A stretch of 64,000 bases of DNA, taken from contig OV050030.1 of the NCBI GenBank assembly GCA_920105625.2, forward strand, positions 105,431,698 to 105,495,697. Reading direction: 5' to 3'. How positions within the stretch are numbered: position 1 is the first letter of the stretch; each line of letters opens with the position of its first letter. Both the position numbers and the translations under genes were made by a program. A model generated the notes under the pieces. The model was not told where the DNA came from, did no database searches, and worked only from the letters and a program-made list of their open reading frames with translations. This stretch comes from Clusia tigrina (taxonomy: Eukaryota; Arthropoda; Insecta; Diptera; Clusiidae). Below, one piece after another: positions 8,703 through 22,900 of the stretch.

Positions 8703-9098
8703 TTAGGTAGGGGGAGTTTTTATCCCTTTTGTCAATTTTACCATTTGCCAATTTCACCCCCTACATGTAAAAAATCCAAACAATGTGTAGCGTATGTTAC
8801 TCGCGAGTTTATTCTGAAAATTGCCTGAAAATTTCATCAAAATCGGTTCAGCCGTTTTCGAGTACATACGTTGCATACAAACATACATACATACATGCAA
8901 ACTTTTATATGGACAAAATCACGTGTTGACATAAAAGGTCATAACTCACGAACGCGTCGACCGATTTCGTGCAAACTTATCTATAAACCATCTACACGAC
9001 CATGCGAACAAACCACAAAAAGTTTCATTGAATTCGGTTTGACGGTTCATGAGTTATAAAGTCACAACGCACTTGCACCAATTTTTTATATATATAGA
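8703..9098 (-). repeat. Short 396-bp monomer formed by an A/B fusion
   Basis: Module A stops at gtcaattttacc and continues directly as module B at atttgccaatttcacc, a loss of 161 bp. The joint falls at equivalent places in the two modules, as expected for recombination between A and B. Modules B (rest) and C are normal. Confidence 0.9.
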
Positions 9099-10322
9099 TT
9101 AGGTAGGGGGAGTTTTTATCCCTTTTGTCAATTTTACCCCCTAAATGTGGAACAATCCAAGCAATGTATAGCCTATGTTATCCGAGGGGTTTTTCTGAAG
9201 GCTCTCTGAAAATTTCATCAAAATCGGTCCAGCCGTTTTCGAGTGCATGCATTGCTTACATGCATACATACATACATAGGGAGGGAAAGTTTTTATCCCA
9301 TTTGCCAATTTCACCCCCTACATGTAAAAAATCCAAACAATGTGTAGCGTATGTTACTCGCGAGTTTATTCTGAAAATTGCCTGAAAATTTCATCAAAAT
9401 CGGTTCAGCCGTTTTCGAGTACATACGTTGCATACAAACATACATACATACATGCAAACTTTTATATGGACAAAATCACGTGTTGACATAAAAGGTCATA
9501 ACTCACGAACGCGTCGACCGATTTCGTGCAAACTTATCTATAAACCATCTACACGACCATGCGAACAAACCACAAAAAGTTTCATTGAATTCGGTTTGAC
9601 GGTTCATGAGTTATAAAGTCACAACGCACTTGCACCAATTTTTTATATATATAGATTAGGTAGGGGGAGTTTTTATCCCTTTTGTCAATTTTACCCCCGA
9701 AATGTGGAACAATCCAAACAATGTATAGCCTATGTTATCCGAGGGGTTTTTCTGAAGACTCTCTGAAAATTTCATCAAAATCGGTCCAGCCGTTTTCGAG
9801 TGCATGCATTGCTTACATGCATACATACATATATAGGGACGGAAAGTTTTTATCCCATTTGCCAATTTCACCCCCTACATGTAAAAAATCCAAACAATGT
9901 GTAGCGTATGTTACTCGCGAGTTTATTCTGAAAATTGCCTGAAAATTTCATCAAAATCGGTTCAGCCGTTTTCGAGTACATACGTTGCATACAAACATAC
10001 ATACATACATGCAAACTTTTATATGGACAAAATCACGTGTTGACATAAAAGGTCATAACTCACGAACGCGTCGACCGATTTCGTGCAAACTTATCTATAA
10101 ACCATCTACACGACCATGCGAACAAACCACAAAAAGTTTCATTGAATTCGGTTTGACGGTTCATGAGTTATAAAGTCACAACGCACTTGCACCAATTTTT
10201 TATATATATAGATTAGGTAGGGGGAGTTTTTATCCCTTTTGTCAATTTTACCCCCTAAATGTGGAACAATCCAAACAATGTATAGCCTATGTTATCCGAG
10301 GGGTTTTTCTGAAGACTCTCTG

Positions 10323-10724
10323 AAAATTTCATCAAAATCGGTCCAGCCGTTTTCGAGTGCATGCATTGCTTACATGCATACATACATACATAGGGAGGGA
10401 AAGTTTTTATCCCATTTGCCAATTTCACCCCCTACATGTAAAAAATCCAAACAATGTGTAGCGTATGTTACTCGCGAGTTTATTCTGAAAATTGCCTGAA
10501 AATTTCATCAAAATCGGTTCAGCCGTTTTCGAGTACATACGTTGCATACAAACATACATACATATATGCAAACTTTTATATGGACAAAATCACGTGTTGG
10601 CATAAAAGGTCATAACTCACGAACGCGTCGACCGATTTCGTGCAAACTTATCTATAAACCATCTACACGACCATGCGAACAAACCACAAAAAGTTTCATT
10701 GAATTCGGTTTGACGGTTCATGAG
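10323..10724. repeat. Four copies of a 35-bp core motif within one monomer
   Basis: The core tttcatcaaaatcggtcc followed by agccgttttcgag occurs in module A (10323-10357, plus) and module B (10499-10533, plus). Diverged copies lie in module C, one inverted (10616-10649, minus strand gcacgaaatcggtcgacgcg) and one direct (10690-10724, tttcattgaattcggtttga). The arrangement is plus, plus, minus, plus in every monomer. I recall this motif as very common in insect mobile repeats, where it often precedes an ATAC-type tract. Confidence 0.75.
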
Positions 10725-10735
10725 TTATAAAGTCA
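10609..10735. repeat. Imperfect inverted repeat in module C
   Basis: The two module C core copies and their flanks form arms of about 53 bp (starting ggtcataactcacgaac and ending gttcatgagttataaagtc) separated by about 20 bases. By eye the arms match at roughly 70 per cent. The spacing is the same in all full monomers, so transcripts of either strand could fold into regularly spaced hairpins. Confidence 0.65.
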
Positions 10736-11655
10736 CAACGCACTTGCACCAATTTTTTATATATATAGATTAGGTAGGGGGAGTTTTTATCCCTTTTGTC
10801 AATTTTACCCCCTAAATGTGGAACAATCCAAACAATGTATAGCCTATGTTATCCGAGGGGTTTTTCTGAAGACTCTCTGAAAATTTCATCAAAATCGGTC
10901 CAGCCGTTTTCGAGTGCATGCATTGCTTACATGCATACATACATACATAGGGAGGGAAAGTTTTTATCCCATTTGCCAATTTCACCCCCTACATGTAAAA
11001 AATCCAAACAATGTGTAGCGTATGTTACTCGCGAGTTTATTCTGAAAATTGCCTGAAAATTTCATCAAAATCGGTTCAGCCGTTTTCGAGTACATACGTT
11101 GCATACAAACATACATACATACATGCAAACTTTTATATGGACAAAATCACGTGTTGACATAAAAGGTCATAACTCACGAACGCGTCGACCGATTTCGTGC
11201 AAACTTATCTATAAACCATCTACACGATCATGCGAACAAACCACAAAAAGTTTCATTGAATTCGGTTTGACGGTTCATGAGTTATAAAGTCACAACGCAC
11301 TTGCACCAATTTTTTATATATATAGATTAGGTAGGGGGAGTTTTTATCCCTTTTGTCAATTTTACCCCCTAAATGTGGAACAATCCAAACAATGTATAGC
11401 CTATGTTATCCGAGGGGTTTTTCTGAAGACTCTCTGAAAATTTCATCAAAATCGGTCCAGCCGTTTTCGAGTGCATGCATTGCTTACAAGCATACATACA
11501 TACATAGGGAGGGAAAGTTTTTATCCCATTTGCCAATTTCACCCCCTACATGTAAAAAATCCAAACAATGTGTAGCGTATGTTACTCGCGAGTTTATTCT
11601 GAAAATTGCCTGAAAATTTCATCAAAATCGGTTCAGCCGTTTTCGAGTACATACG

Positions 11656-14600
11656 TTGCATACAAACATACATACATACATGCAAACTTTTATATGGACA
11701 AAATCACGTGTTGACATAAAAGGTCATAACTCACGAACGCGTCGACCGATTTCGTGCAAACTTATCTATAAACCATCTACACGATCATGCGAACAAACCA
11801 CAAAAAGTTTCATTGAATTCGGTTTGACGGTTCATGAGTTATAAAGTCACAACGCACTTGCACCAATTTTTTATATATATAGATTAGGTAGGGGGAGTTT
11901 TTATCCCTTTTGTCAATTTTACCCCCTAAATGTGGAACAATCCAAACAATGTATAGCCTATGTTATCCGAGGGGTTTTTCTGAAGACTCTCTGAAAATTT
12001 CATCAAAATCGGTCCAGCCGTTTTCGAGTGCATGCATTGCTTACATGCATACATACATACATAGGGAGGGAAAGTTTTTATCCCATTTGCCAATTTCACC
12101 CCCTACATGTAAAAAATCCAAACAATGTGTAGCGTATGTTACTCGCGAGTTTATTCTGAAAATTGCCTGAAAATTTCATCAAAATCGGTTCAGCCGTTTT
12201 CGAGTACATACGTTGCATACAAACATACATACATATATGCAAACTTTTATATGGACAAAATCACGTGTTGGCATAAAAGGTCATAACTCACGAACGCGTC
12301 GACCGATTTCGTGCAAACTTATCTATAAACCATCTACACGACCATGCGAACAAACCACAAAAAGTTTCATTGAATTCGGTTTGACGGTTCATGAGTTATA
12401 AAGTCACAACGCACTTGCACCAATTTTTTATATATATAGATTAGGTAGGGGGAGTTTTTATCCCTTTTGTCAATTTTACCCCCTAAATGTGGAACAATCC
12501 AAACAATGTATAGCCTATGTTATCCGAGGGGTTTTTCTGAAGACTCTCTGAAAATTTCATCAAAATCGGTCCAGCCGTTTTCGAGTGCATGCATTGCTTA
12601 CATGCATACATACATACATAGGGAGGGAAAGTTTTTATCCCATTTGCCAATTTCACCCCCTACATGTAAAAAATCCAAACAATGTGTAGCGTATGTTACT
12701 CGCGAGTTTATTCTGAAAATTGCCTGAAAATTTCATCAAAATCGGTTCAGCCGTTTTCGAGTACATACGTTGCATACAAACATACATACATACATGCAAA
12801 CTTTTATATGGACAAAATCACGTGTTGACATAAAAGGTCATAACTCACGAACGCGTCGACCGATTTCGTGCAAACTTATCTATAAACCATCTACACGATC
12901 ATGCGAACAAACCACAAAAAGTTTCATTGAATTCGGTTTGACGGTTCATGAGTTATAAAGTCACAACGCACTTGCACCAATTTTTTATATATATAGATTA
13001 GGTAGGGGGAGTTTTTATCCCTTTTGTCAATTTTACCCCCTAAATGTGGAACAATCCAAACAATGTATAGCCTATGTTATCCGAGGGGTTTTTCTGAAGA
13101 CTCTCTGAAAATTTCATCAAAATCGGTCCAGCCGTTTTCGAGTGCATGCATTGCTTACATGCATACATACATACATAGGGAGGGAAAGTTTTTATCCCAT
13201 TTGCCAATTTCACCCCCTACATGTAAAAAATCCAAACAATGTGTAGCGTATGTTACTCGCGAGTTTATTCTGAAAATTGCCTGAAAATTTCATCAAAATC
13301 GGTTCAGCCGTTTTCGAGTACATACGTTGCATACAAACATACATACATACATGGAAACTTTTATATGGACAAAATCACGTGTTGACATAAAAGGTCATAA
13401 CTCACGAACGCGTCGACCGATTTCGTGCAAACTTATCCATAAACCATCTACACGACCATACGAACAAACCACAAAAAGTTTCATTGAATTCGGTTTGACG
13501 GTTCATGATTTATAAAGTCACAACGCACTTGCACCAATTTTTTATATATATAGATTAGGTAGGGGGAGTTTTTATCCCTTTTGTCAATTTTACCCCCTAA
13601 ATGTGGAACAATCCAAACAATGTATAGCCTATGTTATCCGAGGGGTTTTTCTGAAGACTCTCTGAAAATTTCATCAAAATCGGTCCAGCCGTTTTCGAGT
13701 GCATGCATTGCTTACATGCATACATACATACATAGGGAGGGAAAGTTTTTATCCCATTTGCCAATTTCACCCCCTACATGTAAAAAATCCAAACAATGTG
13801 TAGCGTATGTTACTCGCGAGTTTATTCTGAAAATTGCCTGAAAATTTCATCAAAATCGGTTCAGCCGTTTTCGAGTACATACGTTGCATACAAACATACA
13901 TACATACATGCAAACTTTTATATGGACAAAATCACGTGTTGACATAAAAGGTCATAACTCACGAACGCATCGACCGATTTCGTGCAAACTTATCTGTAAA
14001 CCATCTACGCGACCATGCGAACAAACCACAAAAAGTTTCATTGAATTCGGTTTGACGGTTCATGAGTTATAAAGTCACAACGCACTTGCACCAATTTTTT
14101 ATATATATAGATTAGGTAGGGGGAGTTTTTATCCCTTTTGTCAATTTTACCCCCTAAATGTGGAACAATCCAAACAATGTATAGCCTATGTTATCCGAGG
14201 GGTTTTTCTGAAGACTCTCTGAAAATTTCATCAAAATCGGTCCAGCCGTTTTCGAGTGCATGCATTGCTTACATGCATACATACATACATAGGGAGGGAA
14301 AGTTTTTATCCCATTTGCCAATTTCACCCCCTACATGTAAAAAATCCAAACAATGTGTAGCGTATGTTACTCGCGAGTTTATTCTGAAAATTGCCTGAAA
14401 ATTTCATCAAAATCGGTTCAGCCGTTTTCGAGTACATACGTTGCATACAAACATACATACATACATGCAAACTTTTATATGGACAAAATCACGTGTTGAC
14501 ATAAAAGGTCATAACTCACGAACGCGTCGACCGATTTCGTGCAAACTTATCTATAAACCATCTACACGATCATGCGAACAAACCACAAAAAGTTTCATTG

Positions 14601-17225
14601 AATTCGGTTTGACGGTTCATGAGTTATAAAGTCACAACGCACTTGCACCAATTTTTTATATATATAGATTAGGTAGGGGGAGTTTTTATCCCTTTTGTCA
14701 ATTTTACCCCCTAAATGTGGAACAATCCAAACAATGTATAGCCTATGTTATCCGAGGGGTTTTTCTGAAGACTCTCTGAAAATTTCATCAAAATCGGTCC
14801 AGCCGTTTTCGAGTGCATGCATTGCTTACATGCATACATACATACATAGGGAGGGAAAGTTTTTATCCCATTTGCCAATTTCACCCCCTACATGTAAAAA
14901 ATCCAAACAATGTGTAGCGTATGTTACTCGCGAGTTTATTCTGAAAATTGCCTGAAAATTTCATCAAAATCGGTTCAGCCGTTTTCGAGTACATACGTTG
15001 CATACAAACATACATACATATATGCAAACTTTTATATGGACAAAATCACGTGTTGGCATAAAAGGTCATAACTCACGAACGCGTCGACCGATTTCGTGCA
15101 AACTTATCTATAAACCATCTACACGACCATGCGAACAAACCACAAAAAGTTTCATTGAATTCGGTTTGACGGTTCATGAGTTATAAAGTCACAACGCACT
15201 TGCACCAATTTTTTATATATATAGATTAGGTAGGGGGAGTTTTTATCCCTTTTGTCAATTTTACCCCCTAAATGTGGAACAATCCAAACAATGTATAGCC
15301 TATGTTATCCGAGGGGTTTTTCTGAAGACTCTCTGAAAATTTCATCAAAATCGGTCCAGCCGTTTTCGAGTGTATGCATTGCTTACATGCATACATACAT
15401 ACATAGGGAGGGAAAGTTTTTATCCCATTTGCCAATTTCACCCCCTACATGTAAAAAATCCAAACAATGTGTAGCGTATGTTACTCGCGAGTTTATTCTG
15501 AAAATTGCCTGAAAATTTCATCAAAATCGGTTCAGCCGTTTTCGAGTACATACGTTGCATACAAACATACATACATACATGCAAACTTTTATATGGACAA
15601 AATCACGTGTTGACATAAAAGGTCATAACTCACGAACGCGTCGACCGATTTCGTGCAAACTTATCTATAAACCATCTACACGATCATGCGAACAAACCAC
15701 AAAAAGTTTCATTGAATTCGGTTTGACGGTTCATGAGTTATAAAGTCACAACGCACTTGCACCAATTTTTTATATATATAGATTAGGTAGGGGGAGTTTT
15801 TATCCCTTTTGTCAATTTTACCCCCTAAATGTGGAACAATCCAAACAATGTATAGCCTATGTTATCCGAGGGGTTTTTCTGAAGACTCTCTGAAAATTTC
15901 ATCAAAATCGGTCCAGCCGTTTTCGAGTGCATGCATTGCTTACATGCATACATACATACATAGGGAGGGAAAGTTTTTATCCCATTTGCCAATTTCACCC
16001 CCTACATGTAAAAAATCCAAACAATGTGTAGCGTATGTTACTCGCGAGTTTATTCTGAAAATTGCCTGAAAATTTCATCAAAATCGGTTCAGCCGTTTTC
16101 GAGTACATACGTTGCATACAAACATACATACATACATGGAAACTTTTATATGGACAAAATCACGTGTTGACATAAAAGGTCATAACTCACGAACGCGTCG
16201 ACCGATTTCGTGCAAACTTATCCATAAACCATCTACACGACCATACGAACAAACCACAAAAAGTTTCATTGAATTCGGTTTGACGGTTCATGATTTATAA
16301 AGTCACAACGCACTTGCACCAATTTTTTATATATATAGATTAGGTAGGGGGAGTTTTTATCCCTTTTGTCAATTTTACCCCCTAAATGTGGAACAATCCA
16401 AACAATGTATAGCCTATGTTATCCGAGGGGTTTTTCTGAAGACTCTCTGAAAATTTCATCAAAATCGGTCCAGCCGTTTTCGAGTGCATGCATTGCTTAC
16501 ATGCATACATACATACATAGGGAGGGAAAGTTTTTATCCCATTTGCCAATTTCACCCCCTACATGTAAAAAATCCAAACAATGTGTAGCGTATGTTACTC
16601 GCGAGTTTATTCTGAAAATTGCCTGAAAATTTCATCAAAATCGGTTCAGCCGTTTTCGAGTACATACGTTGCATACAAACATACATACATACATGCAAAC
16701 TTTTATATGGACAAAATCACGTGTTGACATAAAAGGTCATAACTCACGAACGCATCGACCGATTTCGTGCAAACTTATCTGTAAACCATCTACGCGACCA
16801 TGCGAACAAACCACAAAAAGTTTCATTGAATTCGGTTTGACGGTTCATGAGTTATAAAGTCACAACGCACTTGCACCAATTTTTTATATATATAGATTAG
16901 GTAGGGGGAGTTTTTATCCCTTTTGTCAATTTTACCCCCTAAATGTGGAACAATCCAAACAATGTATAGCCTATGTTATCCGAGGGGTTTTTCTGAAGAC
17001 TCTCTGAAAATTTCATCAAAATCGGTCCAGCCGTTTTCGAGTGCATGCATTGCTTACATGCATACATACATACATAGGGAGGGAAAGTTTTTATCCCATT
17101 TGCCAATTTCACCCCCTACATGTAAAAAATCCAAACAATGTGTAGCGTATGTTACTCGCGAGTTTATTCTGAAAATTGCCTGAAAATTTCATCAAAATCG
17201 GTTCAGCCGTTTTCGAGTACATACG
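11656..17225. repeat. Five-monomer higher-order repeat, 2785 bp, two copies
   Basis: Diagnostic substitutions recur at exactly 2785 bp. Monomers with gttggcataaaa are at 12.2 and 15.0 kb. Monomers with both catggaaac and catgatttataaag are at 13.3 and 16.1 kb. Monomers with acgcatcgacc and ctgtaaacc are at 13.9 and 16.7 kb. Monomers with acgatcatgc are at 11.7, 12.8, 14.4 and 15.6 kb. The order of variants is identical in the two copies. Confidence 0.85.
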
Positions 17226-19124
17226 TTGCATACAAACATACATACATACATGCAAACTTTTATATGGACAAAATCACGTGTTGACATAAAAGGTCATAAC
17301 TCACGAACGCGTTGACCGATTTCGTGCAAACTTATCTATAAACCATCTACACGACCATGCGAACAAACCACAAAAAGTTTCATTGAATTCGGTTTGACGG
17401 TTCATGAGTTATAAAGTCACAACGCACTTGCACCAATTTTTTATATATATAGATTAGGTAGGGGGAGTTTTTATCCCTTTTGTCAATTTTACCCCCTAAA
17501 TGTGGAACAATCCAAACAATGTATAACCTATGTTATCCGAGGGGTTTTTCTGAAGACTCTCTGAAAATTTCATCAAAATCGGTCCAGCCGTTTTCGAGTG
17601 CATGCATTGCTTACATGCATACATACATACATAGGGAGGGAAAGTTTTTATCCCATTTGCCAATTTCACCCCCTACATGTAAAAAATCCAAACAATGTGT
17701 AGCGTATGTTACTCGCGAGTTTATTCTGAAAATTGCCTGAAAATTTCATCAAAATCGGTTCAGCCGTTTTCGAGTACATACGTTGCATACAAACATACAT
17801 ACATACATGCAAACTTTTATATGGACAAAATCACGTGTTGACATAAAAGGTCATAACTCACGAACGCGTCGACCGATTTCGTGCAAACTTATCTATAAAC
17901 CATCTACACGACCATGCGAACAAACCACAAAAAGTTTCATTGAATTCGGTTTGACGGTTCATGAGTTATAAAGTCACAACGCACTTGCACCAATTTTTTA
18001 TATATATAGATTAGGTAGGGGGAGTTTTTATCCCTTTTGTCAATTTTACCCCCTAAATGTGGAACAATCCAAACAATGTATAGCCTATGTTATCCGAGGG
18101 GTTTTTCTGAAGACTCTCTGAAAATTTCATCAAAATCGGTCCAGCCGTTTTCGAGTGCATGCATTGCTTACATGCATACATACATACATAGGGAGGGAAA
18201 GTTTTTATCCCATTTGCCAATTTCACCCCCTACATGTAAAAAATCCAAACAATGTGTAGCGTATGTTACTCGCGAGTTTATTCTGAAAATTGCCTGAAAA
18301 TTTCATCAAAATCGGTTCAGCCGTTTTCGAGTACATGCGTTGCATACAAACATACATACATACATGCAAACTTTTATATGGACAAAATCACGTGTTGACA
18401 TAAAAGGTCATAACTCACGAACGCGTCGACCGATTTCGTGCAAACTTATCTATAAACCATCTACACGACCATGCGAACAAACCACAAAAAGTTTCATTGA
18501 ATTCGGTTTGACGGTTCATGAGTTATAAAGTCACAACGCACTTGCACCAATTTTTTATATATATAGATTAGGTAGGGGGAGTTTTTATCCCTTTTGTCAA
18601 TTTTACCCCCTAAATGTGGAACAATCCAAACAATGTATAGCCTATGTTATCCGAGGGGTTTTTCTGAAGACTCTCTGAAAATTTCATCAAAATCGGTCCA
18701 GCCGTTTTCGAGTGCATGCATTGCTTACATGCATACATACATACATAGGGAGGGAAAGTTTTTATCCCATTTGCCAATTTCACCCCCTACATGTAAAAAA
18801 TCCAAACAATGTGTAGCGTATGTTACTCGCGAGTTTATTCTGAAAATTGCCTGAAAATTTCATCAAAATCGGTTCAGCCGTTTTCGAGTACATACGTTGC
18901 ATACAAACATACATACATACATGCAAACTTTTATATGGACAAAATCACGTGTTGACATAAAAGGTCATAACTCACGAACGCGTCGACTGATTTCGTGCAA
19001 ACTTATCCATAAACCATCTACACGACCATACGAACAAACCACAAAAAGTTTCATTGAATTCGGTTTGACGGTTCATGATTTATAAAGTCACAACGCACTT
19101 GCACCAATTTTTTATATATATAGA

Positions 19125-19656
19125 TTAGGTAGGGGGAGTTTTTATCCCTTTTGTCAATTTTACCCCCTAAATGTGGAACAATCCAAACAATGTATAGCCT
19201 ATGTTATCCGAGGGGTTTTTCTGAAGACTCTCTGAAAATTTCATCAAAATCGGTCCAGCCGTTTTCGAGTGCATGCATTGCTTACATGCATACATACATA
19301 CATAGGGAGGGAAAGTTTTTATCCCATTTGCCAATTTCACCCCCTACATGTAAAAAATCCAAACAATGTGTAGCGTATGTTACTCGCGAGTTTATTCTGA
19401 AAATTGCCTGAAAATTTGAGTACATACGTTGCATACAAACATACATACATACATGCAAACTTTTATATGGACAAAATCACGTGTTGACATAAAAGGTCAT
19501 AACTCACGAACGCGTCGACCGATTTCGTGCAAACTTATCTATAAACCATCTACGCGACCATACGAACAAACCACAAAAAGTTTCATTGAATTCGGTTTGA
19601 CGGTTCATGAGTTCTAAAGTCACAACGCACTTGCACCAATTTTTTATATATATAGA
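19125..19656 (-). repeat. 532-bp monomer with a 25-bp deletion in the module B core
   Basis: The module B core motif is lost: aaaattt is joined directly to gagtacat, removing 25 bases (the sequence from catcaaaatcgg to ccgttttc). The rest of the monomer is normal. It is the only monomer in the window that lacks this core copy while keeping the rest of module B. Confidence 0.9.
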
Positions 19657-19985
19657 TTAGGTAGGGGGAGTTTTTATCCCTTTTGTCAATTTTACCCCCT
19701 AAATGTGGAACAATCCAAACAATGTATAGCCTATGTTATCCGAGGGGTTTTTCTGAAGACTCTCTGAAAATTTCATCAAAATCGGTCCAGCCGTTTTCGA
19801 GTGCATGCATTGCTTACATGCATACATACATACATAGGGAGGGAAAGTTTTTATCCCATTTGCCAATTTCACCCCCTACATGTAAAAAATCCAAACAATG
19901 TGTAGCGTATGTTACTCGCGAGTTTATTCTGAAAATTGCCTGAAAATTTCATCAAAATCGGTTCAGCCGTTTTCGAGTACATACG

Positions 19986-22900
19986 TTGCATACAAACATA
20001 CATACATACATGCAAACTTTTATATGGACAAAATCACGTGTTGACATAAAAGGTCATAACTCACGAACGCATCGACCGATTTCGTGCAAACTTATCTGTA
20101 AACCATCTACGCGACCATGCGAACAAACCACAAAAAGTTTCATTGAATTCGGTTTGACGGTTCATGAGTTATAAAGTCACAACGCACTTGCACCAATTTT
20201 TTATATATATAGATTAGGTAGGGGGAGTTTTTATCCCTTTTGTCAATTTTACCCCCTAAATGTGGAACAATCCAAACAATGTATAGCCTATGTTATCCGA
20301 GGGGTTTTTCTGAAGACTCTCTGAAAATTTCATCAAAATCGGTCCAGCCGTTTTCGAGTGCATGCATTGCTTACATGCATACATACATACATAGGGAGGG
20401 AAAGTTTTTATCCCATTTGCCAATTTCACCCCCTACATGTAAAAAATCCAAACAATGTGTAGCGTATGTTACTCGCGAGTTTATTCTGAAAATTGCCTGA
20501 AAATTTCATCAAAATCGGTTCAGCCGTTTTCGAGTACATACGTTGCATACAAACATACATACATACAGGCAAACTTTTATATGGACAAAATCACGTGTTG
20601 ACATAAAAGGTCATAACTCACGAACGCGTCGACCGATTTCGTGCAAACTTATCTATAAACCATCTACACGACCATGCGAACAAACCACAAAAAGTTTCAT
20701 TGAATTCGGTTTGACGGTTCATGAGTTATAAAGTCACAACGCACTTGCACCAATTTTTTATATATATAGATTAGGTAGGGGGAGTTTTTATCCCTTTTGT
20801 CAATTTTACCCCCTAAATGTGGAACAATCCAAACAATGTATAGCCTATGTTATCCGAGGGGTTTTTCTGAAGACTCTCTGAAAATTTCATCAAAATCGGT
20901 CCAGCCGTTTTCGAGTGCATGCATTGCTTACATGCATACATACATACATAGGGAGGGAAAGTTTTTATCCCATTTGCCAATTTCACCCCCTACATGTAAA
21001 AAATCCAAACAATGTGTAGCGTATGTTACTCGCGAGTTTATTCTGAAAATTGCCTGAAAATTTCATCAAAATCGGTTCAGCCGTTTTCGAGTACATACGT
21101 TGCATACAAACATACATACATACATGCAAACTTTTATATGGACAAAATCACGTGTTGACATAAAAGGTCATAACTCACGAACGCGTCGACCGATTTCGTG
21201 CAAACTTATCTATAAACCATCTACACGACCATGCGAACAAACCACAAAAAGTTTCATTGAATTCGGTTTGACGGTTCATGAGTTATAAAGTCACAACGCA
21301 CTTGCACCAATTTTTTATATATATAGATTAGGTAGGGGGAGTTTTTATCCCTTTTGTCAATTTTACCCCCTAAATGTGGAACAATCCAAACAATGTATAG
21401 CCTATGTTATCCGAGGGGTTTTTCTGAAGACTCTCTGAAAATTTCATCAAAATCGGTCCAGCCGTTTTCGAGTGCATGCATTGCTTACATGCATACATAC
21501 ATACATAGGGAGGGAAAGTTTTTATCCCATTTGCCAATTTCACCCCCTACATGTAAAAAATCCAAACAATGTGTAGCGTATGTTACTCGCGAGTTTATTC
21601 TGAAAATTGCCTGAAAATTTCATCAAAATCGGTTCAGCCGTTTTCGAGTACATACGTTGCATACAAACATACATACATACATGCAAACTTTTATATGGAC
21701 AAAATCACGTGTTGACATAAAAGGTCATAACTCACGAACGCATCGACCGATTTCGTGCAAACTTATCTGTAAACCATCTACGCGACCATGCGAACAAACC
21801 ACAAAAAGTTTCATTGAATTCGGTTTGACGGTTCATGAGTTATAAAGTCACAACGCACTTGCACCAATTTTTTATATATATAGATTAGGTAGGGGGAGTT
21901 TTTATCCCTTTTGTCAATTTTACCCCCTAAATGTGGAACAATCCAAACAATGTATAGCCTATGTTATCCGAGGGGTTTTTCTGAAGACTCTCTGAAAATT
22001 TCATCAAAATCGGTCCAGCCGTTTTCGAGTGCATGCATTGCTTACATGCATACATACATACATAGGGAGGGAAAGTTTTTATCCCATTTGCCAATTTCAC
22101 CCCCTACATGTAAAAAATCCAAACAATGTGTAGCGTATGTTACTCGCGAGTTTATTCTGAAAATTGCCTGAAAATTTCATCAAAATCGGTTCAGCCGTTT
22201 TCGAGTACATACGTTGCATACAAACATACATACATACAGGCAAACTTTTATATGGACAAAATCACGTGTTGACATAAAAGGTCATAACTCACGAACGCGT
22301 CGACCGATTTCGTGCAAACTTATCTATAAACCATCTACACGACCATGCGAACAAACCACAAAAAGTTTCATTGAATTCGGTTTGACGGTTCATGAGTTAT
22401 AAAGTCACAACGCACTTGCACCAATTTTTTATATATATAGATTAGGTAGGGGGAGTTTTTATCCCTTTTGTCAATTTTACCCCCTAAATGTGGAACAATC
22501 CAAACAATGTATAGCCTATGTTATCCGAGGTGTTTTTCTGAAGACTCTCTGAAAATTTCATCAAAATCGGTCCAGCCGTTTTCGAGTGCATGCATTGCTT
22601 ACATGCATACATACATACATAGGGAGGGAAAGTTTTTATCCCATTTGCCAATTTCACCCCCTACATGTAAAAAATCCAAACAATGTGTAGCGTATGTTAC
22701 TCGCGAGTTTATTCTGAAAATTGCCTGAAAATTTCATCAAAATCGGTTCAGCCGTTTTCGAGTACATACGTTGCATACAAACATACATACATACATGCAA
22801 ACTTTTATATGGACAAAATCACGTGTTGACATAAAAGGTCATAACTCACGAACGCGTCGACCGATTTCGTGCAAACTTATCTATAAACCATCTACACGAC

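Larger units (their letters stand above)
10213..10769 (-). repeat. Representative 557-bp monomer with three modules
   Basis: The limits follow the CTAA|TC junction. On the plus strand, module A is 10213-10392 and begins ttaggtagggggag. Module B, 10393-10568, begins gggagggaaag and is a diverged direct copy of A: both have tttttatccc, a caattt-accccct segment, aatccaaacaatgt, the core motif and an ATAC tract. Module C, 10569-10769, is different overall but contains two further copies of the core motif. The minus-strand end just before CTAA could form only a weak GGGA/TCCC stem. Each monomer also carries CACGTG (10591-10596) and overlapping ACGCGT and GTCGAC palindromes. Confidence 0.9.
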
